DNA of 64,000 nt from an uncultured Gammaproteobacteria bacterium (GTDB lineage: Bacteria > Pseudomonadota > Gammaproteobacteria > Arenicellales > JAANXG01): assembly GCA_947259395.1 (NCBI GenBank), contig CAMYMN010000001.1, positions 1-64,000 of the forward strand, given 5' to 3'. Below are positions 29,666 through 38,175 of this stretch, piece after piece. Every line of letters begins with the position of its first letter. Within the stretch, counting starts at the first letter, position 1. The notes below the pieces were generated by a model that searched no databases, was not told the origin of the DNA, and saw nothing but the letters and a program-made list of their open reading frames with translations. The position numbers and the translations under genes were made by a program.

Positions 29666-30790
29666 ATGTGGAGAAAAATCATCAGCGTATTACCAACCTT
29701 GCAGAACCTCATCCGATTGTTGTTATTCCGCCTCGACCCCGAAACCAGCCACCACCTTGTATTAAACATCCTCGCCCGCGTCTCCAAGAGTCAAAACTTA
29801 TTGAATCTGCTTCGCCGATCCAGCAGTGCATCATCGGTATCCATGCCGGTAACGGTGATGGGCATCGAATTCCCGAATCCAATAGGGCTGGCGGCGGGTT
29901 TTGATAAACATGCAGTGGCGTTTCCGGCATTCGCGGCGATGGGATTCGGCTGCATCGAATTGGGTACCGTGACGCCCACACCACAACCTGGCAATCCGCG
30001 ACCGCGTTTGTTTCGGCTCACCGAGGATAAGGCGATTATTAATCAAATGGGCTTTAACAGCGTCGGTCTAGAAAAGTTCGTCCACAACATCAGTTCTGCG
30101 AAAAGCGCGGTTCCGCTGGGCGTGAACCTGGGGAAAAATGCCGACACCCCGATACAACAGGCGGGGGCCGACTACCTCGCAGGCCTCACCCGACTCTATC
30201 CCTTCGCTGATTACGTCACCATCAATGTCTCGTCTCCCAACACCCCAGGCCTGCGAGAACTGCAAAACCGCCGCTTGCTGGACACTTTGTTGAGCGAATT
30301 GAAACAACGTCAAGCGGAATTGAGTGAAAAGCACGGTCGATATGTACCCCTGGCACTCAAGATTGCGCCGGATCTAAACGACAGCGACCTAGGGCAGATC
30401 ATCGAGTTGGTCAGTCGGCATCATATTGACGCCGTAATCGCCACCAATACCACCTTGGAAAGACCGAAATCGCTGCGCTCGCGTATGGCTGCCAAACCCG
30501 GTGGGCTCAGTGGGCAACCGTTGAAGTCCCTATCCACCTCCGTGATCGAAAAACTGTTTCGGCACCTACAGGGGACGATACCCATCATCGGCGTTGGCGG
30601 CATCCAAACTGCTGATGACGCATGGGAGAAATTGACTGCTGGAGCGGATCTGCTACAGCTTTATACTGGTATTATCTTTCAGGGCCCGTCGGTTGTCGCT
30701 AATGTCTTGTTAGGTCTTGAAAGACGATTGCATAGGATGCAAATTAGCAATCTCACTGAAGCAGTCCGGCTAGCACGCAGCAACGCATAA
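29666..30790 (+). CDS. pyrD: Dihydroorotate dehydrogenase (quinone), class 2
   Basis: PyrD oxidises dihydroorotate to orotate in pyrimidine synthesis and passes electrons to ubiquinone. From ATG 29666 the 374-residue protein has the membrane-associating N-terminal helices of class 2 enzymes, then GLAAGFDKHA, GFGCIELGTVTP and INVSSPNTPGLRELQ with the catalytic serine. FMN-binding GVGGIQTADDAWEKL and LLQLYTGIIFQGP follow. Length is slightly greater than in E. coli because of a longer N-terminus. Confidence 0.97.
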   Translation: MWRKIISVLPTLQNLIRLLLFRLDPETSHHLVLNILARVSKSQNLLNLLRRSSSASSVSMPVTVMGIEFPNPIGLAAGFDKHAVAFPAFAAMGFGCIELGTVTPTPQPGNPRPRLFRLTEDKAIINQMGFNSVGLEKFVHNISSAKSAVPLGVNLGKNADTPIQQAGADYLAGLTRLYPFADYVTINVSSPNTPGLRELQNRRLLDTLLSELKQRQAELSEKHGRYVPLALKIAPDLNDSDLGQIIELVSRHHIDAVIATNTTLERPKSLRSRMAAKPGGLSGQPLKSLSTSVIEKLFRHLQGTIPIIGVGGIQTADDAWEKLTAGADLLQLYTGIIFQGPSVVANVLLGLERRLHRMQISNLTEAVRLARSNA

Positions 30791-30804
30791 CAAAGAAGTT
30801 GCCA

Positions 30805-31578
30805 ATGAAAAATTTCGCGAACCTAAGCAAAGTCGAACGACACACATTCTCCGGAGCTCAATTCAGCTATGCGGAACCCCCACAAGTCAGACACACCGAT
30901 GTAGTGTGGATGACCGCACGGGACAATGATGGGGACTGGATCTCTGGTCTGTTTGCACCGGGTGATCCGAACAACGATCTTTGCGTAATTCATTTTTATG
31001 GGAACAACGAAACCTTGCGGGCATCAGAATACATTATCGATGTGTTTCGCAGCCACGGAATTTCGGTATTGATATTTGACTATCGCGGTTACGGCTCGAG
31101 TCGCGGAAAACCAAAGGAATCCTCTTTTTACTCTGATGCCGAGTTGGTCTACGAATGGCTGCGCGAACGTCATCCGCACTTACGCATCGTAGTGTCCGGC
31201 TGGTCCGTGGGTAGCGCGGTCGCGACCTATCTCGCACAAACGGCGGAGGATGTTCATGGTCTGATTCTCTTTTCTGCTCCGACGAATATGGTAGAGGTGG
31301 TTAGACATGTGTTCCCCCCTGACCAGATTATTATTGAAGAAGCGATGCCATTTCAGTTTGACACCCTGGAGCGGATACGTAGGGTGAAGTGCCCAATCTT
31401 GCTGGTTCACGGTAAAAACGACACCGTGGTGCCATACAGGATGAGCGATGAATTGGAGGCAGCAGCAAAAAGCCCCTTATCCCGCTACGATGTATCCGGT
31501 GCGGGTCATCGGGACTTGTTTGCCACCGGGGGCGAAGAGTTATGGTCCCGCGTCTTCAAGTTCGTCGAGTCGTTGTAG
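30805..31578 (+). CDS. Alpha/beta hydrolase
   Basis: The 257-residue protein is a cytoplasmic serine hydrolase with a complete triad pattern: nucleophile in GWSVGS, aspartate in HGKNDTVVP and histidine in AGHRDLF. The YRGYGSSRGKP strand-loop supports the BEM46/YqkD-like group. It has no secretion signal. The ATG at 30805 is preceded by AAGAAG. It follows pyrD by 14 bases and may share its transcript. The substrate is unknown. Confidence 0.88.
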   Translation: MKNFANLSKVERHTFSGAQFSYAEPPQVRHTDVVWMTARDNDGDWISGLFAPGDPNNDLCVIHFYGNNETLRASEYIIDVFRSHGISVLIFDYRGYGSSRGKPKESSFYSDAELVYEWLRERHPHLRIVVSGWSVGSAVATYLAQTAEDVHGLILFSAPTNMVEVVRHVFPPDQIIIEEAMPFQFDTLERIRRVKCPILLVHGKNDTVVPYRMSDELEAAAKSPLSRYDVSGAGHRDLFATGGEELWSRVFKFVESL

Positions 31579-31605
31579 CCGATTCTTGAATCTGTCCGCG
31601 TTCGC

Positions 31606-32196
31606 TCAATTCTTTACCCACCAAATCGATCGATTGTTGGCCGGCATAGGACGATCGTCTACCAGCGTGAGACCATGCCGCCGCGCCAAACCATTCACTG
31701 CGTCGAAATCCCGGACGCCGCTTTGGTGATCCCGGGCTCGCAACCATCTGTCAAATTCTTCGTTACTCGGCTCCAAGGGGCGGTTAGAGTAACGATAAGG
31801 GCCGTATACGTAAAACAAACCACCTATTGGCAGCAGCGCGGCTACCCTTGAAATCAGATTCTCCACGCCACGCCACGGCACGATATGAATCGTATTGATG
31901 CATACAACAGTGTCCGCACGGTCTATCGGCCAAACCGGCTGCATCAGGTCCAATCCTAACGGTTCAAGAAAATTAGCCAAACCCAGATCGTTCCGGTATG
32001 CGCGAATGCTATTCAGTCGATCCGGCAGATCTGAAGGCTGCCAGCGGATATGCGGAAGATGCGAGGCGAAATAACTTACATGCTGACCGCTGCCGCTTCC
32101 GATCTCTAGAACCAATGAGTCCTGATCTAGAATCTGGCGTAAGGTATTTAGAATAGGACCTTTATTCCTCTCGCAAGCAGGGGCAAAATCTTTCAT
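31606..32196 (-). CDS. DUF938 family SAM-dependent methyltransferase-like protein
   Basis: The 196-residue protein begins with the family signature SPACERNKGPIL-like segment (here APACERNKGPIL), then the SAM-binding motif VLEIGSGSGQH, and later VCINTIHIVPW and GLFYVYGPYRY. DUF938 is a Rossmann-fold methyltransferase family of unknown substrate, common in proteobacteria. It is convergent with the alpha/beta hydrolase gene and diverges from the MIF-like gene. Confidence 0.88.
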   Translation of the reverse strand: MKDFAPACERNKGPILNTLRQILDQDSLVLEIGSGSGQHVSYFASHLPHIRWQPSDLPDRLNSIRAYRNDLGLANFLEPLGLDLMQPVWPIDRADTVVCINTIHIVPWRGVENLISRVAALLPIGGLFYVYGPYRYSNRPLEPSNEEFDRWLRARDHQSGVRDFDAVNGLARRHGLTLVDDRPMPANNRSIWWVKN

Positions 32197-32221
32197 TACA
32201 AAACTTAGGAGAACGCGTCGT

Positions 32222-32566
32222 ATGCCCTATATAAAATTGCAAACCAATCAAGTGTTATCTGAGGAAGAGCAGGCTGCGCTATGCAATATTGCCTCTGAGT
32301 GCGTCGCGCAGAGTCTAGAAAAATCCAAGCAATACATTATGGTAACAATACAGTCCGATATGACAATGGCATTTGCCGACGGTTACGAACCTTGTGCCTT
32401 CGTGGAGCTGAAATCTATCGGACTCCCGGCTGACAGGACAGCGGAATTATCCCGAAATATCAGTGACTTGCTACAAAAAAATATCGGTGTACCGCCGCAG
32501 CGGACTTACATTGAATTTTCTGATGCCGAACGCTCCATGTGGGGATGGAACGGCAGGACATTCTAA
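32222..32566 (+). CDS. MIF/tautomerase superfamily protein
   Basis: The 114-residue protein matches the macrophage migration inhibitory factor fold. The initiator methionine is followed by proline (MPYIKLQTN), the catalytic base of this superfamily once methionine is removed. The C-terminus has RTYIEFSDAERSMWGWNGRTF, close to the MIF ending NMxxxNVGWNGxTF. It probably tautomerises a small keto-enol substrate; no natural substrate can be inferred. MIF-like genes are uncommon in bacteria compared with 4-oxalocrotonate tautomerases. Confidence 0.88.
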   Translation: MPYIKLQTNQVLSEEEQAALCNIASECVAQSLEKSKQYIMVTIQSDMTMAFADGYEPCAFVELKSIGLPADRTAELSRNISDLLQKNIGVPPQRTYIEFSDAERSMWGWNGRTF

Positions 32567-32701
32567 GCCTTGCTCCAGCTGATTGATATCGGCACCGATA
32601 ACCGCAACGGCGCAAGAACCAGCTATGGGTACGATGCCTATCTCGATTCGTATGTCAGTATAATCGGCGTCCCATTCATCCAACGGGGATTGTGAATACT
32701 T

Positions 32702-33745
32702 ATGGAATACAGCGTTCTGGGGGACACTGACATCAGGGTGAGCAAGATGTGCCTCGGGAGCATGACTTGGGGAGAACAGAACACCGAAGCCGAGGGTCAC
32801 GGTCAACTGGATATGGCATTGGATCGAGGAGTTAACTTCGTCGATACCGCGGAGATGTACCCGGTACCATCCCGCGAGCAAACCTATGGCGACACCGAAA
32901 CGATTATCGGAAACTGGCTGTCAAAACGAAAACACCGCGAAAAGATCGTCATTGCCACCAAGGTCGTGGGCCCGGCCAGCGATTGGATGCCGTATATTCG
33001 TGACGGTCAAACTCGTTTGAACAAAGCCAACATCTTGCAGGCCGTCGAGAGCAGCCTCAGGCGGCTACAAACCGATTATATCGACTTATATCAAGTGCAC
33101 TGGCCGGAACGCAAAACGAACTATTTCGGTAGGTTGGGTTATGACTACAGCGATGATGATGGTGGTGTAGCTGTGGAAGAAACCCTGAGCGCACTTAGCG
33201 AATGTGTACGCGCAGGGAAAGTGCGTGCAATCGGTGTGTCCAACGAAACTCCTTGGGGCGTGATGCGTTATCTGCACCTTGCCGACACCTTGGGGATGCC
33301 GCGGATTGTTACCGTTCAGAACCCCTATTCCCTGCTCAACCGAAGCTACGAAATAGGTCTCGCAGAGGTAACGCGCCATGAGAGTGTTGGGCTGCTCGCC
33401 TACTCGCCGCTCGGCTTTGGTGTGCTTACGGGCAAATATCTGCACGGGATGCGTCCGCAACAGGCGCGCTTAACGCTGTTTAAGCAATTTACGCGTTATC
33501 TGGGTACCCGCTCGCAAGCGGCAACCGAACAGTACCTGCAGATAGCGGAACGCCGTGAACTCAGCCTTACCCAGATGGCACTCGCATACGTGAATAGCCG
33601 GCCGTTCTTAACCAGCAGCATCGTCGGCGCGACTAGTCCGGAACAGCTCAAAGAAAATCTCGATAGCAGTCACATGCAATTGGACGACGAGTTGTTACGG
33701 GCCATCGAACTGGTGCACAAGGACAATCCTAACCCGGCGCCTTAG
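32702..33745 (+). CDS. tas: NADP(H)-dependent aldo-keto reductase, Tas type
   Basis: The 347-residue protein has an aldo-keto reductase barrel. The catalytic tetrad is visible: aspartate and tyrosine in NFVDTAEMYP, lysine in IATKV and histidine in YQVHWPER. The long loop TNYFGRLGYDY and the YPVPSREQTYGDTE segment mark it as Tas/YgdS-like. The cofactor-binding C-terminal part contains TSSIVGATSPEQL. It reduces carbonyl compounds with NADPH. It is followed by repeat copy E. Confidence 0.93.
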   Translation: MEYSVLGDTDIRVSKMCLGSMTWGEQNTEAEGHGQLDMALDRGVNFVDTAEMYPVPSREQTYGDTETIIGNWLSKRKHREKIVIATKVVGPASDWMPYIRDGQTRLNKANILQAVESSLRRLQTDYIDLYQVHWPERKTNYFGRLGYDYSDDDGGVAVEETLSALSECVRAGKVRAIGVSNETPWGVMRYLHLADTLGMPRIVTVQNPYSLLNRSYEIGLAEVTRHESVGLLAYSPLGFGVLTGKYLHGMRPQQARLTLFKQFTRYLGTRSQAATEQYLQIAERRELSLTQMALAYVNSRPFLTSSIVGATSPEQLKENLDSSHMQLDDELLRAIELVHKDNPNPAP

Positions 33746-33761
33746 CCCGCGCCTGAAAAGG

Positions 33762-34149
33762 CTAGCCTGCATATTGCACCAAGGATCCCGGATCCTGGCG
33801 AGGAGACTTGTGCTGCGCGTAGTCGCAGTGTCGGGCGGCTGAACCCCCTGCTGCGCTTGTGCTGCGCATAGTCGCAGTGCGAGGACAAGCACTGCAACTA
33901 CACCAGCACAAGCGCCGCGCTGGAACGAAACCCATAGCTAGCTATGGGTTGAGTGAAGCGCAAGTACTGCAAAGACACCAGCACAAGTGCAGGCGTTCGA
34001 GATCGAGCCAGGGCCGGGATAGCCAAGCGACTATTCTCGGCAAGCTATATCACGATTTTACGCCGTCTCTTCGTGGAATTGATGTTGCGGGTCTTTCCAG
34101 AGCATACCAGGAATACTCGCTTGGCGCCTTGGTGCAATATGCAGGCTAG
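33762..34149. mobile_element. MITE-like repeat, copy E (388 bp, best-preserved ends)
   Basis: CTAG, then CCTGCATATTGCACCAAGG, begins the element; the exact inverted complement followed by CTAG ends it, giving perfect 19-base ends inside a CTAG at each side. Within lie three related modules of the type CTTGTGCTGCGCGTAGTCGC and a perfect palindrome with arms AACCCATAGCT and AGCTATGGGTT (33929-33950). The left 260 bases match copy A with one internal insertion of about 45 bases. The right 110 bases are unlike A. The outer CTAG supplies the stop codon of the gene at 34146. Confidence 0.9.
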
Positions 34150-34991
34150 TACCGATATCTGAAATTCAATCCCCACGTGTGGCGCCGGTAGGAAAGTGGC
34201 GCGTCATCATATTCCTCATCGGCATATTTGAATTGCAGGCTACCGGACAATCGTGTTGAGAAAATTCGACTAATGCCGGCATTAACACTCAACCGGTCGC
34301 TCTGAAGTTCCAGCACGCCGTTGGGCTCCGGATAGGAGTGCCGGCTGTACCCCGCTCCCAAGTCAGCATTGAAGCCCCACGCCAAAGGAAAGCTTCCGCT
34401 GATGTTGATGCGATGACCTTGCATGCGTTCATATAGTTCTTCGCTGGTGCCCTGCTCGAACTCGTAACCCAGTTGCAGTTCAGCGTCTTGCGCACCCAAG
34501 TACCAGGTTTGCGCGAGTCCGGCGCGTAGACGATCGACATCGCCAGCCACGCCGTACAGTCCGATATCTTGGGCAATGTAATCTTGCGTCATACCGTAAT
34601 ACAGTCTGGTAACAGAGCCCGGTGCCGCAGAGAAGCTGGGGCCGAACCTGAAGGATTGAATGCGACGATAAGGCCGGTCACCCCAAAGGGTCTGCCGATA
34701 CTTGTAATCAAACACCGCAGACAGGACCGAAGAGCCTGGTAATATTGCCCGTTGCCAAGTCCCGCCCAACTCGCGGTTGGTCAACAATAACGGATCACCG
34801 GCGGTGGGCGATATCTGGGTTTCTTCGACGGAGTAGAGATTGGTTGTCCAAACTGGCGACAGGGGAGGGCGTTTTGGCACTAAGTCGCGGTCGGCCCTGA
34901 ACTCAGCGACCGTAATCTGATCTTCGGCCACAGCGCTACCGAAAAAGCACAACAGCATTCCCGATAGAGCAAGAATCCACGCGCCTCGCAT
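34146..34991 (-). CDS. Outer-membrane beta-barrel protein
   Basis: The 281-residue protein has a signal peptide (cleavage about GSAVA-ED) and a long mature part made of alternating short amphipathic strands. Examples are AELQLGYEFEQG, INISGSFPLAWGFNADLGAGY and SGSLQFKYADEEYDD, each separated by turns. It ends FRYRY, an aromatic terminus typical of outer-membrane proteins. I do not recognise a named family. The TAG stop is part of the CTAG at the end of repeat copy E, so the native C-terminus may have been longer. Confidence 0.8.
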   Translation of the reverse strand: MRGAWILALSGMLLCFFGSAVAEDQITVAEFRADRDLVPKRPPLSPVWTTNLYSVEETQISPTAGDPLLLTNRELGGTWQRAILPGSSVLSAVFDYKYRQTLWGDRPYRRIQSFRFGPSFSAAPGSVTRLYYGMTQDYIAQDIGLYGVAGDVDRLRAGLAQTWYLGAQDAELQLGYEFEQGTSEELYERMQGHRINISGSFPLAWGFNADLGAGYSRHSYPEPNGVLELQSDRLSVNAGISRIFSTRLSGSLQFKYADEEYDDAPLSYRRHTWGLNFRYRY

Positions 34992-35174
34992 AAGCTGGCC
35001 CCCGTGATTCGGATGATAAAAGCGTACTTATAACAACTCTAGAGCGTCTGCACAGTCTCGCAACCGCTCATCCCGGTTGTCCGACTAGCGGACACCTTTA
35101 CGGGACACCTAACGCAGAGGATATCACAGGTCAGAGAGTCACCCATAGAGGCACGCCAAGATTATAGAGAACCA

Positions 35175-35492
35175 TCAGTTGGATTTGTCTTTCCTGGTGT
35201 ATATACCGTCACGAAACTCACTGAACACCGCGGATACGAACGGATGGTTGATGGGTTCATTTTCGTTGTCCACTTCCAGATTCCGCTCAGCCACGTAGGT
35301 CTGGTGGCGGGCGTTGTGTACCAATACGTGATACCAGGGCTTGTCTTTTGGGGGTCGGGATCGGGCGACCTCGTCATACCACTCGTCGGTGCCCTGAAAT
35401 TCAGGATCTACGTCTATGATCACTCCGCGGTAGTCGAATATCCGGTGGTGTATCACTTCACCGATTGAGAACTTTGCTTGTTGCTTCGTCAT
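35175..35492 (-). CDS. hspQ: Heat-shock protein HspQ
   Basis: The 105-residue protein matches HspQ (YccV), a heat-shock protein that binds hemimethylated DNA and in enterobacteria acts as a Lon protease specificity factor. The core reads AKFSIGEVIHHRIFDYRGVI and then DPWYHVLVH-like (here KPWYHVLVHNARHQTYVAERNL) and PFVSAVF. The start ATG at 35492 is just after ctaB. The run is normal length. Confidence 0.93.
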   Translation of the reverse strand: MTKQQAKFSIGEVIHHRIFDYRGVIIDVDPEFQGTDEWYDEVARSRPPKDKPWYHVLVHNARHQTYVAERNLEVDNENEPINHPFVSAVFSEFRDGIYTRKDKSN

Positions 35493-35500
35493 GCTAAAAC

Positions 35501-36430
35501 TTAGTTCGTGGCGAACAAGCCATATGCAAAGATGCGGTAATGATCCAGCAATATTAGGGCGAACAACATCGCGAGGTATTGAATGGAATATCCAAACGTG
35601 CGTTTGGCCAGGGCGTCGCTGTACTCCCGGTAGAGTTTCCACGCATACCAGATAAAGCGAATATTCAGTGCCAGAGCTCCGATCAAGTAGACCCACCCGG
35701 ACATTTGGGTGGCGAATGGCATCACGGTGACACCGGTCAACAATAATGTGTACAGCAGGATATGCAAGCGGGTGAATTTGACGCCATGTGTTACCGGCAA
35801 CATGGGTATGCCCGCATTGGCGTACTCGTTCCGCCGGTACAGGGCCAATGCCCAAAAATGTGGAGGCGTCCAGCAGAAAATGATCAGAAACAGCAGCAAG
35901 GCGTCAGAGGACACCTCGCCGGTGACTGCCACCCAACCCAACACCGGCGGTGAAGCCCCCGCCGCCCCGCCGATCACGATGTTCTGCGGGGTCCAATGCT
36001 TCAAGTAAACCGTATAAATGACTGCATAACCGATCAAGGATACAAATGTCAGTGCGGCCGTTAGCGGATTCACCCAATGCACAAGTATCACGATTGAACA
36101 AGATGCCAGTGTTATTGCAAACGTTAGTGCTTGTCCGGTGTTAATCTGTCCGGTAGGTAACGGCCGACCTTGGGTGCGCGCCATGATTAGGTCAGCGCGT
36201 TGATCCAAGATATGATTTATCGCCGCTCCGGCTGCTGCCGATAATCCAATGCCTATAGTCGCGAGTAATAACGTGTCCAGCGGCACCATACCGGGAATCG
36301 ACAGAAACATTCCGACAATAGCGGTGAACATTATCAGCGACACGACACGCGGTTTCGTCAGCTCATAGTATTGAGTCAGTAATTGAGTAAACGACGAAGT
36401 CGTTCGCGCTGTAGAGACGGTTGTTTTCAT
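35501..36430 (-). CDS. ctaB: Protoheme IX farnesyltransferase (heme O synthase)
   Basis: This inner-membrane enzyme adds a farnesyl chain to heme B to make heme O. The 309-residue protein has nine hydrophobic segments and the prenyltransferase motif NHILDQRADLIMARTQGRPL with the two metal-binding aspartates. It follows the Sco-like gene by four bases. It is the final gene of the oxidase cluster before hspQ. No heme A synthase gene is found next to it, although the order ctaA-ctaB is usual. Confidence 0.96.
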   Translation of the reverse strand: MKTTVSTARTTSSFTQLLTQYYELTKPRVVSLIMFTAIVGMFLSIPGMVPLDTLLLATIGIGLSAAAGAAINHILDQRADLIMARTQGRPLPTGQINTGQALTFAITLASCSIVILVHWVNPLTAALTFVSLIGYAVIYTVYLKHWTPQNIVIGGAAGASPPVLGWVAVTGEVSSDALLLFLIIFCWTPPHFWALALYRRNEYANAGIPMLPVTHGVKFTRLHILLYTLLLTGVTVMPFATQMSGWVYLIGALALNIRFIWYAWKLYREYSDALAKRTFGYSIQYLAMLFALILLDHYRIFAYGLFATN

Positions 36431-36434
36431 CTGG

Positions 36435-37028
36435 CTAACCTATCTGTGAGACCTTGAGAAGACGTCTCAGATCTTCGTTCATATTACTTGGGTCGGCATC
36501 AGGCGGATAACTCATCATCAGATTACCCAATGGATCAACGACATAGATTCGCTGTGCGCCATTCAACGGTGTGCGACTATTGACTTTGAATTGTTCAGCA
36601 AGCCGTTTGAACGCGGCTTGTTCGGCGGCGAGACCGATCATGCCGGGATGTTGCCTTATCAATGTCTGCGCATTGGTGGTTCCACCATGGACCGGCACCA
36701 AATAGACAGTTTGCACTCGATGAGCGTTCTTACTTTGGGCCAACCGCACTTGCTGGATTTTGTATAAGCTATCCTTACATACTTCATCACAAAGCTGACC
36801 ACCCATGTAGAGCAACGTCCATTTATTATGCAGGTGACTGAAATTGAACGGCGTTCCGTCCAACTTCTCGAGCTTCACGTCGGGGATCAATCGCGCCGGC
36901 TCCACCAGCTCGCCGTGATTTACATAACCGGTCGGCTTCCAAAATAACGCTCCCACGACTGGCACCACAAATAGCAGCGCGATCAGCAAGACTTGCCAGC
37001 GGTTGGAGGATTTCGTGTTGCCTGCCAT
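36435..37028 (-). CDS. Sco1/SenC-like cytochrome oxidase assembly protein
   Basis: The 197-residue protein has one N-terminal membrane anchor (about 12-30) and a periplasmic thioredoxin-like domain. The copper-binding CxxxC motif is in GGQLCDEVCKDSLY. The Sco histidine is not obvious, so copper insertion into the CuA centre is likely but not proven. It is embedded between surf1 and ctaB, consistent with oxidase assembly. Confidence 0.8.
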   Translation of the reverse strand: MAGNTKSSNRWQVLLIALLFVVPVVGALFWKPTGYVNHGELVEPARLIPDVKLEKLDGTPFNFSHLHNKWTLLYMGGQLCDEVCKDSLYKIQQVRLAQSKNAHRVQTVYLVPVHGGTTNAQTLIRQHPGMIGLAAEQAAFKRLAEQFKVNSRTPLNGAQRIYVVDPLGNLMMSYPPDADPSNMNEDLRRLLKVSQIG

Positions 37029-37040
37029 CTTTATTCGTGC

Positions 37041-37787
37041 CTACTGACTTGGATTAACGTGCGTTGCGCCGCGGCGCCGTATATTAACCGTGACATAAAT
37101 AACCACCAAGGCCACAGCCAAAGCAAACCATTGAAAGGCATAGCCCTTATGGCGATCAACCCAGGCATCCTGATAGTTCGGCCAGTCGCGAACAAAGCCG
37201 CCAGCCTGGGCATCGCCGGCATCAAGATGCAATACTAACGGCTGCATCGGAACGCCGACCACTTCTCGATAGCGGTCCAAATTCAGGTTCTGCCAGACTG
37301 AACGCACGCCTGTCAACGCAGATTCATCCTCCAGGGAAAAATAATTCTCGTGGGGCCGTCGCAGCCGGCCGTAAACACGCAACCGATGTGCCGGCGTCGC
37401 GATCTCCGGCAACCGTTGCCGATCCTGCCCCCACGCAATCCAGCCGCGGTTGACGAGGATGCGAGTGTTCGATCCATCCACGCGAAACGGTGTAAGCACG
37501 TGATAGCCGGCCCTACGCCGATGCACGCGATTATCCAGCAGGATCTGAGATTCAGGCTCAAACACGCCGTGGCCCTCGGCGCGCCGGAAATCATGATGCA
37601 CCGGATCCAGCAACGCCGTTCCCAACGTCACCGGCTCCAAGTTCCCGCGCTCCAAGAACGCGCGCTGAATATCGAGTTTTTCTTGTGCGCGATCCAACTG
37701 CCAAAAACCCAGACTAATCAGGATGGGCAGCAACAGCACTACCGCTGCGGTGGGCGCACCCTTTGCCTTGAACCGATATTTCACCAC
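37041..37787 (-). CDS. SURF1 family cytochrome oxidase assembly protein
   Basis: The 248-residue protein has the SURF1 pattern: an N-terminal membrane helix, GFWQLDRAQEKLDIQ, ILVNRGWIAWG in the middle and a C-terminal helix AFQWFALAVALVVIYVTVNI. SURF1 helps insert heme A into subunit I of the oxidase. It lies 12 bases before the Sco-like gene and is divergent from the DUF2909 gene. Confidence 0.93.
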   Translation of the reverse strand: MVKYRFKAKGAPTAAVVLLLPILISLGFWQLDRAQEKLDIQRAFLERGNLEPVTLGTALLDPVHHDFRRAEGHGVFEPESQILLDNRVHRRRAGYHVLTPFRVDGSNTRILVNRGWIAWGQDRQRLPEIATPAHRLRVYGRLRRPHENYFSLEDESALTGVRSVWQNLNLDRYREVVGVPMQPLVLHLDAGDAQAGGFVRDWPNYQDAWVDRHKGYAFQWFALAVALVVIYVTVNIRRRGATHVNPSQ

Positions 37788-37860
37788 AGTTGTTTATTTT
37801 TCCCGCCGAACCAAAACATTCTGCTAGAATCATCCCGCTTTTTCCTTTGAGGTGCTCCCT

Positions 37861-38100
37861 GTGTGGCTCAAAATCATCATCTTGGTTTTTCTCGCGCTGA
37901 TGCTGTACAGCCTGTTCTCCGGCTTGTTTTATCTGGTTAAGGACCGTGGACAGGGATCGCGTACACTCAAGGCCCTAACCGCAAGGATATCTATTTGGGT
38001 GTTGCTGTTCGTATTACTATGTGTCGGGCTCTATACAGGCGTGATAACGCCGTCCAACTCGGTACGCCCTCCTTGGGCACAGCCCACTGCGCCTAAGTAA
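37861..38100 (+). CDS. DUF2909 twin-transmembrane small protein
   Basis: The 79-residue protein (MWLKIIILVFLALMLYS start) has two hydrophobic segments, about 4-25 and 45-68. DUF2909 members are regularly encoded beside surf1 in oxidase clusters of gammaproteobacteria; their role is unknown. GTG at 37861 is chosen because TTGAGGTG lies before it; GTG at 37852 is another possibility. It is on the opposite strand to its neighbours. Confidence 0.82.
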   Translation: MWLKIIILVFLALMLYSLFSGLFYLVKDRGQGSRTLKALTARISIWVLLFVLLCVGLYTGVITPSNSVRPPWAQPTAPK

Positions 38101-38175
38101 ACTCGACTTGCCTCATCTACCGTCCGACCACCGGCCGGCAACGGACAACATTTGTGTCCTAATGGCGAGACTGGT

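Noticed and set aside
35493-35855. Long N-terminal extension of HspQ
   Set aside because: It runs antiparallel in frame through ctaB coding sequence on the same strand in another frame and shows no homology.
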